Shown in pieces: positions 18,556 through 28,651 of a stretch of 64,000 bases of DNA. Source of the DNA: Phytophthora colocasiae (lineage: Eukaryota > Oomycota > Peronosporomycetes > Peronosporales > Peronosporaceae); NCBI GenBank assembly GCA_018806915.1, contig JAGKQI010000084.1:868001-932000 (forward strand), read 5' to 3'. Position 1 is the stretch's first letter. The number at the start of each line of letters is the position of its first letter. The position numbers and the translations under genes were made by a program. Below the pieces are notes generated by a model. The model ran no database searches and was not told the DNA's origin. It saw nothing but the letters and a program-made list of their open reading frames with translations.

Positions 18556-19060
18556 CTTCTTTTTGCTCCCACCTGCTTCCACCTGCTCTTCTGCCTTACT
18601 TTTCTTTGCCGCTCTCTTTCCTGCCGTTCGCGCACCACAGCCGACGTCTCTCATGCTACCAACGCTCAGCTGGCGCATCGGCGCATCGGCACCTCTGCTG
18701 CTGTCGAATCGGACCCGCCAACGCGGACGAGGTTAGACGCGCGCATGGCGCCGTACTCGTCGTGAGCGAGCTTGCACGCGCGCCTTCGCGCGGTGTAGTG
18801 GTGCTGTGTGTGTCGTGGACGCATGGTGGCACGGTAGACACGTGACTAGAATGCAGTGGTTAGTCCGATGCGGTTTGTTACGCTAGATTGGTCGAGGATG
18901 CGGGAGAAACGTGTTTGGTGGCGCGGAGTGGCGACGAAGGTATGGTAGAGCGCGTGTGGTCGTGGGTGGAGGTGGTGGTAGGTGGGTATGTGTGTTGTGT
19001 GTGTTGTGTGTGTTTGTTTGTTTTGTTTGCGGAGGTGTTTGTGTTTTGTTTTGGATAGGA

Positions 19061-19132
19061 TTCTCGTTAGTATAGTGGTTAGTATACCCGCCTGTCACGC
19101 GGGTGACCCGGGTTCAATTCCCGGACGGGAAG
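19061..19132 (+). tRNA. tRNA-Asp(GTC), identical copy
   Basis: Identical; type I spacer; next unit 577 bp on. Confidence 0.96.
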
Positions 19133-19637
19133 CTTCTTTTTGCTCCCACCTGCTCCCACCTGCTCTTCTGCCTTACTTTTCTTTGCCGCTCTCTTTCCTG
19201 CCGTTCGCGCACCACAGCCGACGTCTCTCATGCTACCAACGCTCAGCTGGCGCATCGGCGCATCGGCACCTCTGCTGCTGTCGAATCGGACCCGCCAACG
19301 CGGACGAGGTTAGACGCGCGCATGGCGCCGTACTCGTCGTGAGAGCGAGCTTGCACGCGCCTTCGCGCGGTGTAGTGGTGCTGTGTGTGTCGTGGACGCA
19401 TGGTGGCACGGTAGACACGTGACTAGAATGCAGTGGTTAGTCCGATGCGGTTTGTTACGCTAGATTGGTCGAGGATGCGGGAGAAACGTGTTTGGTGGCG
19501 CGGAGTGGCGACGAAGGTATGGTAGAGCGCGTGTGGTCGTGGGTGGAGGTGGTGGTAGGTGGGTATGTGTGTTGTGTGTGTTGTGTGTGTTTGTTTGTTT
19601 TGTTTGCGGAGTTGTTTGTGTTTTGTTTTGGATAGGA

Positions 19638-19709
19638 TTCTCGTTAGTATAGTGGTTAGTATACCCGCCTGTCACGCGGGTGACCCGGGTTCAATTCCCG
19701 GACGGGAAG
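19638..19709 (+). tRNA. tRNA-Asp(GTC), identical copy
   Basis: Identical; type I spacer with CTTCC; next unit 575 bp on. Confidence 0.96.
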
Positions 19710-20212
19710 CTTCTTTTTGCTCCCACCTGCTTCCACCTGCTCTTCTGCCTTACTTTTCTTTGCCGCTCTCTTTCCTGCCGTTCGCGCACCACAGCCGACG
19801 TCTCTCATGCTACCAACGCTCAGCTGGCGCATCGGCGCATCGGCACCTCTGCTGCTGTCGAATCGGACCCGCCAACGCGGACGAGGTTAGACGCGCGCAT
19901 GGCGCCGTACTCGTCGTGAGAGCGAGCTTGCACGCGCCTTCGCGCGGTGTAGTGGTGCTGTGTGTGTCGTGGACGCATTGGCACGGTAGACACGTGACTA
20001 GAATGCAGTGGTTAGTCCGATGCGGTTTGTTACGCTAGATTGGTCGAGGATGCGGGAGAAACGTGTTTGGTGGCGCGGAGTGGCGACGAAGGTATGGTAG
20101 AGCGCGTGTGGTCGTGGGTGGAAGTGGTGGTAGGTGGGTATGTGTGTTGTGTGTGTTGTGTGTGTTTGTTTGTTTTGTTTGCGGAGGTGTTTGTGTTTTG
20201 TTTTGGATAGGA

Positions 20213-20284
20213 TTCTCGTTAGTATAGTGGTTAATATACCCGCCTGTCACGCGGGTGACCCGGGTTCAATTCCCGGACGGGAAG
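20213..20284 (+). tRNA. tRNA-Asp(GTC), D-stem variant
   Basis: Single G-to-A change at position 22 (GGTTAATATAC) turns the D-stem U-G closing pair into U-A. The fold is kept or strengthened, so it is probably still functional. Next unit 613 bp on. Confidence 0.93.
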
Positions 20285-20825
20285 CTTCTTTTTGCTCCCA
20301 CCTGCTTCCACCTGCTCTTCTGCCTTACTTTTCTTTGCCGCTCTCTTTCCTGCCGTTCGCGCACCACAGCCGACGTCTCTCATGCTACCAACGCTCAGCT
20401 GGCGCATCGGCGCATCGGCACCTCTGCTGCTGTCGAATCGGACCCGCCAACGCGGACGGGGTTAGACGCGCGCATGGCGCCGTACTCGTCGTGAGAGCGA
20501 GCTTGCACGCGCCTTCGCGCGGTGTAGTGGTGCTGTGTGTGTCGTGGACGCATGGTGGCACGGTAGACACGTGACTAGAATGCAGTGGTTAGTCCGATGC
20601 GGTTTGTTACGCTAGATTGGTCGAGGATGCGGGAGAAACGTGTTTGGTGGCGCGGAGTGGCGACGAAGGTATGGTAGAGCGCGTGTGGTCGTGTGTGGAG
20701 GTGGTGGTAGGTGGGTATGTGTGTTGTGTGTGTTGTGTGTGTTGTGTGTTGTGTGAGTTGTATGTGTGTTGTGTGTGTTTGTTTGTTTTGTTTGCGGAGT
20801 TGTTTGTGTTTTGTTTTGGATAGGA

Positions 20826-20897
20826 TTCTCGTTAGTATAGTGGTTAGTATACCCGCCTGTCACGCGGGTGACCCGGGTTCAATTCCCGGACGGGAAG
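20826..20897 (+). tRNA. tRNA-Asp(GTC), identical copy
   Basis: Identical; the only full copy in the left block followed by a type II spacer (GCTCTCGCCTGCTATT); next unit 605 bp on. Confidence 0.96.
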
Positions 20898-21430
20898 CTT
20901 CTTTTTGCTCTCGCCTGCTATTCTGCTCTTCTGCTCTGTTTTTCTTTGCCGCTCTCTTTCCTGCCGTTCGCGCACCACAGCCGACGTCTCTCATGCTACC
21001 AACGCTCATCTGGCGCATCGGCGCATCGGCACCTCTGCTGCTGTCGAATCGGACCCGCCAACGCGGACGGGGTTAGACGCGCGCATGGCGCCGTACTCGT
21101 CGTGAGAGCGAGCTTGCACGCGCCTTCGCGCGGTGTAGTGGTGCTGTGTGTGTCGTGGACGCATGGTGGCACGGTAGACACGTGACTAGAATGCAGTGGT
21201 TAGTCCGATGCGGTTTGTTACGCTAGATTGGTCGAGGATGCGGGAGAAACGTGTTTGGTGGCGCGGAGTGGCGACGAAGGTATGGTAGAGCGCGTGTGGT
21301 CGTGTGTGGAGGTGGTGGTAGGTGGGTATGTGTGTTGTGTGTGTTGTGTGTGTTGTATGTGTGTTGTGTTGTGTGTTGTGTGTGTGTTTGTTTTGTTTGC
21401 GGAGTTGTTTGTGTTTTGTTTTGGATAGGA

Positions 21431-21502
21431 TTCTCGTTAGTATAGTGGTTAGTATACCCGCCTGTCACGCGGGTGACCCGGGTTCAATTCCCGGACGGGA
21501 AG
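21431..21502 (+). tRNA. tRNA-Asp(GTC), identical copy
   Basis: Identical; type I spacer with a 1-nt deletion (CTGCTCCACC); next unit 567 bp on, the shortest, because the following microsatellite is contracted. Confidence 0.96.
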
Positions 21503-21997
21503 CTTCTTTTTGCTCCCACCTGCTCCACCTGCTCTTCTGCCTTACTTTTCTTTGCCGCTCTCTTTCCTGCCGTTCGCGCACCACAGCCGACGTCTCTCAT
21601 GCTACCAACGCTCAGCTGGCGCATCGGCGCATCGGCACCTCTGCTGCTGTCGAATCGGACCCGCCAACGCGGACGAGGTTAGACGCGCGCATGGCGCCGT
21701 ACTCGTCGTGAGAGCGAGCTTGCACGCGCCTTCGCGCGGTGTAGTGGTGCTGTGTGTGTCGTGGACGCATGGTGGCACGGTAGACACGTGACTAGAATGC
21801 AGTGGTTAGTCCGATGCGGTTTGTTACGCTAGATTGGTCGAGGATGCGGGAGAAACGTGTTTGGTGGCGCGGAGTGGCGACGAAGGTATGGTAGAGCGCG
21901 TGTGGTCGTGTGTGGAGGTGGTGGTAGGTGGGTATGTGTGTTGTGTGTGTTTGTTTGTTTTGTTTGCGGAGTTGTTTGTGTTTTGTTTTGGATAGGA

Positions 21998-22069
21998 TTC
22001 TCGTTAGTATAGTGGTTAGTATACCCGCCTGTCACGCGGGTGACCCGGGTTCAATTCCCGGACGGGAAG
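21998..22069 (+). tRNA. tRNA-Asp(GTC), identical copy
   Basis: Identical; type I spacer; next unit 577 bp on. Confidence 0.96.
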
Positions 22070-22574
22070 CTTCTTTTTGCTCCCACCTGCTCCCACCTGC
22101 TCTTCTGCCTTACTTTTCTTTGCCGCTCTCTTTCCTGCCGTTCGCGCACCACAGCCGACGTCTCTCATGCTACCAACGCTCAGCTGGCGCATCGGCGCAT
22201 CGGCACCTCTGCTGCTGTCGAATCGGACCCGCCAACGCGGACGAGGTTAGACGCGCGCATGGCGCCGTACTCGTCGTGAGAGCGAGCTTGCACGCGCCTT
22301 CGCGCGGTGTAGTGGTGCTGTGTGTGTCGTGGACGCATGGTGGCACGGTAGACACGTGACTAGAATGCAGTGGTTAGTCCGATGCGGTTTGTTACGCTAG
22401 ATTGGTCGAGGATGCGGGAGAAACGTGTTTGGTGGCGCGGAGTGGCGACGAAGGTATGGTAGAGCGCGTGTGGTCGTGGGTGGAGGTGGTGGTAGGTGGG
22501 TATGTGTGTTGTGTGTGTTGTGTGTGTTTGTTTGTTTTGTTTGCGGAGGTGTTTGTGTTTTGTTTTGGATAGGA

Positions 22575-22646
22575 TTCTCGTTAGTATAGTGGTTAGTATA
22601 CCCGCCTGTCACGCGGGTGACCCGGGTTCAATTCCCGGACGGGAAG
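22575..22646 (+). tRNA. tRNA-Asp(GTC), identical copy
   Basis: Identical; type I spacer; next unit 575 bp on. Confidence 0.96.
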
Positions 22647-23149
22647 CTTCTTTTTGCTCCCACCTGCTCCCACCTGCTCTTCTGCCTTACTTTTCTTTGC
22701 CGCTCTCTTTCCTGCCGTTCGCGCACCACAGCCGACGTCTCTCATGCTACCAACGCTCAGCTGGCGCATCGGCGCATCGGCACCTCTGCTGCTGTCGAAT
22801 CGGACCCGCCAACGCGGACGAGGTTAGACGCGCGCATGGCGCCGTACTCGTCGTGAGAGCGAGCTTGCACGCGCCTTCGCGCGGTGTAGTGGTGCTGTGT
22901 GTGTCGTGGACGCATTGGCACGGTAGACACGTGACTAGAATGCAGTGGTTAGTCCGATGCGGTTTGTTACGCTAGATTGGTCGAGGATGCGGGAGAAACG
23001 TGTTTGGTGGCGCGGAGTGGCGACGAAGGTATGGTAGAGCGCGTGTGGTCGTGGGTGGAGGTGGTGGTAGGTGGGTATGTGTGTTGTGTGTGTTGTGTGT
23101 GTTTGTTTGTTTTGTTTGCGGAGGTGTTTGTGTTTTGTTTTGGATAGGA

Positions 23150-23221
23150 TTCTCGTTAGTATAGTGGTTAGTATACCCGCCTGTCACGCGGGTGACCCGG
23201 GTTCAATTCCCGGACGGGAAG
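23150..23221 (+). tRNA. tRNA-Asp(GTC), identical copy with its terminator invaded by element A
   Basis: Gene body identical. The usual trailer CTTCTTTTTGCT is replaced by C plus a T-run that meets the LTR end TGTCGCG at 23230. Eight T residues remain in a row, so termination should still work; the trailer now reads towards the 3' LTR of A. Confidence 0.95.
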
Positions 23222-23229
23222 CTTTTTTT

Positions 23230-24915
23230 TGTCGCGAAGTCGGTGAAACTTTGGTCGCGGAGCAGGGGGCGTATAGTGAACCCTAGTTATACGACTACTG
23301 AAAAAGGGGTTTTCAGAGCCGTACAACGGTAGGTTGGCGTGTGGTACCTTGCGGTATCCTCGTGGGTTCGTTGTCTTCGGAATATGACCCTCGCCGGAGT
23401 CTGAGAATGTGTTGTGAAGAGAAGTAGGGGTTCCCTTGGAGTCTGGTATCGGTATTCAGGAAATCCTTCCAGGAGCGTTCGGGAGTCGGAACCTCTGGGA
23501 ACCAAGATGGTTTCCAGGAAGTCGGCGGTCGAAAAGAGGTTAATATACCAGAGAAAGTCTGAAATCGGTGTCTGAATATCACAAATCCAGAACCGAGATA
23601 CCTGACTTTCAGAGATAAACAACCAATATACAGAGTTCGAAAATATACAAATATATACAGCCGTTCTTATTCTTTCTAGGCCCTTGAACGGTGGGCTAAC
23701 ACTCCAGGTCAACTAGGGACTCGCTACCAGACACCTGGTCTGTCTGGTATCCCTTTACGTTCGCGCACCACCCTCTTATATAGAGGGAAAATATAAGCCA
23801 ATACAATCGGTTATATATAACAGTCTACCTTGCACTCTGAAAACGACTGTCTAGTTTCCAGAGCCTGTCCAAACGAGCAATATGAATTGGGCTACCGCTA
23901 GAGACAAAACAAACGACCCAACTAGGATATGGAATAGGCGGGTCCTTTCAGGTCTCTACGTTACCTGATCTCCACCTAAGGGGATTGAATTTGGTGGAGA
24001 TCACACGACGTACGTGATGACGCAGTGGCTTGAATACCTCTCAAGCGGACTTGTGCAGTAGCAAGCAAATTGAACTCTGTTTATCGTTTATCTTCCTCAT
24101 AACTATCATATATCTCTGGTAACTCTCTTCTTCTTGTCGTCTTTTGCGTCCTTTATGCAGTCAGTCTTCATATCTCAGGTACTCTTGGTCTTTGTATACA
24201 TCTGGTACTTTGACTCGGTCTCAGTATGCAGTCTGTGCAGCCGATCTCGATGGGTTGACAGGTAGAGACGTCATTACGGGGGATGTGCAGGTCAGTAATC
24301 ACTTGAATGCGTGACTTGAACTTGGGTTCACTTGGTTTCAGTATGGTCTTGGATCTTCGGTAGTTTCAGAGTCTGGTATCCTGATTTTCAGAGTCTGATA
24401 TCACTTGGTTTTCATAGTCTTGGTCACTCAGAGTTAGAGATACCAGAGTTTTGAGTAAGAAACCAGAGTACGGAGCACCAATGCTTCAACGTACATGAAG
24501 ATCTTGAGGGTTGCGCTGGTGCGCGGCGTCCGGCGCGCGATACTTGGTCTCTGCGGGTATATGTTGTGAATCCTTGAACCATCCATCGTCGCGCTGGACG
24601 GTAACGGGATGAGGTCTCTCAGAGATACGTTCTTCTGAGAGACTTTCCGCCAGAACTTAGGCACTCATCGTCGGGGAAAGTCCGGTGACCAGACAGAGTG
24701 TAGTTGACCTTCAGAGTTGTGCACACTCTGAAGTACACTTCTGGTCCTTTGGGCCCCTTTACAGTCAGGCGAAGGTTTATCCACAATCTTCCACAGATGT
24801 CGCACGGGTGCGGCCGCGTCCCAAAGTTCCTTTCGCTTATAACCCATAGTATAACCAATCACATCATAACGTAATATCCACCTGTCGCTCGAAAATCGGA
24901 ATTAACATCATGTCA
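23230..24915 (-). repeat. 3' LTR of element A (1686 bp)
   Basis: On the minus strand starts TGACATGATGTTAATT and ends CTTCGCGACA. By eye it differs from the 5' LTR (55801-57488) at about 14 substitutions and 2 short indels. The outer end abuts a tRNA-Asp terminator T-run. Confidence 0.93.
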
Positions 24916-24928
24916 ACCGCCCCTCCTG
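24916..24928 (-). promoter_or_regulatory. Polypurine tract of element A
   Basis: Minus-strand CCAGGAGGGGCGGT lies directly before the 3' LTR, the usual place of the plus-strand DNA primer. The same tract precedes the 3' LTR of B. Confidence 0.8.
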
Positions 24929-24970
24929 GTCACGATCCATCAGTGCGGAACTTTCTCCAAGCTGTGTATC

Positions 24971-27900
24971 ATGGCCAGGCCTATCAAACATTCTGATAGA
25001 CGGTTTTCAGAGCGTAGCGTAGCTGCAACTCTTTGCCAGTTGCCTGGTTTTCAGAGTCTCTGGTGTCCCGTCGCACAATCTGATTCTCTCAGACTCAGAA
25101 ACTTGAACTTGACTCGCCTAACAGGCGATCATTTTCAAACCTCCGTCCTTTCGCTCATGACTGAGGAAACGAACGCTTCTCTGAGCTTAAACGCCCCACC
25201 GAATGGGGCGGCAGGCGACGCCACAGGCACTTGTCCTGCTTCGGCAACTGCCAATATGTCGCAGGGTGGAGATGTTGGTTCGGCCACATCGCCAGGTGGC
25301 AGCCCTAGCGCCCCAGCCCATGCATCCCAACCTACCGACTCACAGGTCGATGGTCCGACTGAGGATCTCCCTGGTGATGACATGAACTCGGCCGGTGTTG
25401 GTGATCTCTCGCCACCAGTGGTTTCACGTGGGGAATCTCACTCTGAATTCTCTGAGGGAACTCCTGGTGTCTTCAGACCGCGAGACTTTGGTGCCCCACG
25501 GCTTTTGTCTACGGAAGAGGTCGATCGGCTGTTTCGTCAGGGTCTGGTGACAACCACAGGGGATCAAGTCACGGCGTTGGGGGACTCTGATGTTCCCCAG
25601 AACTATATCGCTCCCAGCGTGAAGCCAGAGGGACGTGCCTTTCTGGTGAGTACCCCTGCGCGAGCTGAGGACTTCAGAAGAGGGCGCCACATAGCGAATG
25701 CGTACGGTGGCCCCTGTGTACTCGTGGGTTACGAGGCACTCACTGATGAAGACCTCCGGGAGCTGGAGCGAGTGATCCCAAGCTTCGATCCTGACGAGGT
25801 TGTGTCTCCATGTGCTCAAACTCCGGACGTGCGCACTCTAGATGCTCTGACGTCATCTGTGGATGTTCGCCGGGAACTGGGATCTCTGGTTTCTCACGTC
25901 TCCCCTACTCGACTTGCTGAAAACGTTTTTTGGACGGCTGGATGCCTAAAACTTATGACTGCTGCTCACCGCCGCCTCCGAGAACGCGTTGGTTCTCAGA
26001 ACGGCGTCGCCTTGATCGATGCGGCAGCAGAGCGCTCCGAGTGTGAAGAAATCAAGTGGGTACTCCACTGCCAATACTGGAAGCACGAGCTCAAGTGTGC
26101 TCAACAAGACGCCGGTGTGGTAGAAGAACGCATGGCTTCGGAGATTCAAGACCTCAAGGCTCACTACCAGGACCAAGTGGAGGCTTTGAAGTCGGACAAG
26201 GCAGCTCTGAAGTCCCAAGTTGCTGATCTTCAAGCGCAGGTCTCGATTCTGAAGTCGCGTCCTGAGGTCAAGCCCACAGATCCATGGGGGTTCTCAGAGT
26301 TCTTACAAGAGAACTCTGAAATCTCTGGTAATTGGGATCGGCTTCATGACCTTCTGGTGTCATATCAAGAGGACACTATCGTCCCCGATAACTGGACGAC
26401 TATCATCAGTGTGACAGCCTTGGACGCGCGGAAGAAACCCGTTCCTGACTTCAAGAAACGGCTTTCTGAAGAACGAGCTCGTCAGGCTGCCGATAAAGCT
26501 GCGAAGGATACCAGAGTTCTGGATCTCACCCGTCCAAGCGCTGAGGCCTCGGAGTCCAAGAGCGAGAGCCCACGGTATCTGTCATACCCACCGAAGCCCC
26601 AGATTCTGAAATCATCTCCGAAGCGGCCGTTCAAGTGGGACCTCAAGAATTTGCAGCGTCGTCCCTCCGGACACAAGCCCGTTGAAGACTCGGTGCTTTC
26701 GGCGAATGCAGGTTCCAAGGTGGCAAAGTCTGAAGTGCACAAGAGGCTCCCTGGTGACGTGGTCTGGAAAGAAGTCCGCCCTGACCTCCGCCAAGCTCGC
26801 TGTCCGGGATCAAGTACGATAAGGCCATGGAGTGGTTAGCGTCGGACAAAGAAGCTCACAGCCTCTTCAGCAGTCCGGTTCTCGTCCAGATGTTGGTGAG
26901 TCTGGTGTTTTCTCGTCGTCTGGATTCCACTCCTTGGGCTAAGTATGTCCCTGAGGTCTAGTACCAGATGGCTGACGAAGTGGTGGATCGCCATATCTCG
27001 GCTGGTACCGAGCCTGCGGCCTGGGGTGACCTGGATGGCCACGTGAATTACCCGGAGAGTGATGTTGAGTCCACTGCCGACGACCCCAAGGACGACCCTG
27101 ATTATAAAGATTCTGGTGCGGTCGAGTCTGGAGACGAGGATGATGACGGGAGCTCAGATGACGGTGCGTCGGACGACAGCGATTCCGAGAGCGACAAGTC
27201 TGAAGACAAGAAGCCTCAAGACAAGAACTCTGGTGACAAGAAGTCTGGGAGCAAGAAATCTGGGAGCAAGAAGTCCGATGACCACCCACGTCCTGGTTCC
27301 AAGCGTCCCCGGGACTCTGATGCCGACTCAGACTCTGATGATGGGCCTATCATCCCCACCAAGAAGTCCAAGAGGAGTCTGGCATCCATAAAAGCCCACA
27401 CCAGTCCCAAGTCTCGCCCGAAATCCACCAGTGGAAGTGGATCAAAGTCCAAGGGTTCTTCAGGGAAAGCGCGGAGTCTGGTATCCAAACCCTACAATTC
27501 CCTGACGGTCAAGGAGCTCCAGGTGGTGGAAACACCAGACTGTGAGGCATCCTCCTGGTTGTACTATGGCATCAGAGTACAGCGAGTGAGCTCCACTAGG
27601 ACCACCACTGGTCAGACATTGGGTTTTCCAGACTACGAGGTGCACAAACACTCATGTGCCATCCTCAAGAAACGCTGGGACTCTGAGCGGTACTGTGCGG
27701 TCATCCGCAAGAAGCGCGCCCCTTGGGAAGTCATGTTCGACAACCGGTTCTCAGAATTTTACTTCCACAAGTGGGACGAACTGGGACCCATGGTGTTGGC
27801 TGACGTGGAACACATCGTGCGCAGCATGAAGAAGAACTCTCAAGCCTTCTGGGAGCGAACGCATTGGGTGACCATGGATGTTGAGGCTGACGACAAGTCT

Positions 27901-28269
27901 GCGGAGCTTCACAAGTACCGGTCCATGCGTCGAGCCGCCATGATTCGTCAACACAACGCCCTCATCCGAAAGGTCCTGGGGCACAAAGATTTCCCAGAGT
28001 CGCTGCTTTCAGAGCCTGGCATCTGGGTTGTCCCAGACAAGTCCTGCCCTTGGATCTGGCAAGATCCCAGAGTCGCAGAGCTGGGGGGTCCCAAGTGTCT
28101 GAGTCTGGAGACGCAACTGGGTGACTTGGACGCTATTGAGCCTGCTCGGATGCAATGGGCCACGGTGAATGCGGACGAAGAGTGGCTCCAGTATGTCCCT
28201 GCTGACATCAAGAAAGATCAATTGACACCTGCGGAGCGTTCCGAGAACCCGATTTCCCTTCGCTACTGA
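24971..28269 (+). pseudogene. Antisense-strand accessory gene of element A (unknown protein, about 1100 codons)
   Basis: Runs opposite to gag-pol, between the 3' LTR and the end of pol, which it meets tail to tail. Possible start ATG at 24971 (MARPIKHSD); later ATGs at 25158 or 25257 are alternatives. Seen: Ser/Pro/Gly-rich N-terminus; a stretch rich in Asp/Leu (about 150-340); a coiled coil (about 356-434); a Pro/Lys linker; a low-complexity Asp/Ser/Lys region with KKSG repeats and basic clusters such as KKSKRS (about 700-810), possibly nuclear targeting; and a compact C-terminal region (27480-28269) rich in W, Y, H and R. No signal peptide or membrane segment, so not env-like. Family not recognised. 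Broken by a 1-nt loss near 26800 and a TAG at 26959-26961. The B copy is very similar, which supports past protein-level use. Plant Tat/Grande elements also carry antisense genes here, but homology is not claimed. Confidence 0.8.
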
Positions 28270-28651
28270 AGCTCGGGTGTCCACCATGGTGCTCACGGGA
28301 AGGCTGCATTTCGAGAAGCCAAATAGTTGTCTGCATTTGTGACGTAAACCCCTGGCCCCAGTGTAGCTTCCTAATCCCTTAATCTTTCAATATCATTCCA
28401 CTTAATCACATTTCTTCTCCTCATCTCATTGTCCATAACCTCGTATCCTTCAGCACTTAATCCTTCATAAATTCACTTCCACAGTCACATTCACACAGTC
28501 GTTTTTATATAAGCAGTAACATGGTCGATCACATATCCAAACGCACGAATTTCAGAAATAGGTCTCTGAAAACACGCACTCAGACTACCACACTCTGAAA
28601 GTCAATGTCTGAAATCCTTCAGATATCAGACTTCCAGATGTGTTTTCAGAG
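28270..28651. other. Non-coding spacer between antisense gene and pol 3' end, element A
   Basis: AT-richer stretch with no open frame. It must hold the 3' ends of two convergent transcripts. Contains repeated words of the TCTGAAA/TTTCAGA type. Corresponds to 42747-43132 in B. Confidence 0.6.

Larger units (their letters stand above)
13271..23229 (+). repeat. Tandem tRNA-Asp(GTC) array, left block (18 units)
   Basis: Eighteen head-to-tail copies of a 567-613-bp unit, usually 575-577 bp. Each unit has one tRNA-Asp gene, a T-run terminator, a C/T-rich stretch, a GC-rich block with CGCATCGGCGCATCGG, and a GT-rich microsatellite (TGTGTTG repeats) whose length explains most of the size variation, ending TTTTGGATAGGA just before the next tRNA. 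Units are very similar, as expected under concerted evolution. Long open frames occur in the units on both strands but shift with the microsatellite and are taken as non-coding. Spacer subtypes are noted per gene below: type I has GCTCCCACCTGCTCCC, type II has GCTCTCGCCTGCTATT. Confidence 0.93.

Noticed and set aside
13271..23229. CRISPR-like repeat/spacer array
   Set aside because: The repeat unit is about 577 bp with nearly identical spacers and a clear tRNA gene; nothing fits a CRISPR array.
13700..23300. Many open frames of 60-190 codons in the tRNA array on both strands (Cys/Val-rich MGMCVVCV type, His/Thr/Pro-rich type, Arg/Ala-rich type)
   Set aside because: They repeat with each unit, run through the GT-rich microsatellite and across the tRNA gene itself, and change length with slippage. 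Their length follows from GC-rich repeat composition, not protein selection.
24971..28269. Antisense gene as an envelope (errantivirus-like) gene
   Set aside because: It lies on the opposite strand and shows no signal peptide, transmembrane segment or fusion-peptide-like stretch.
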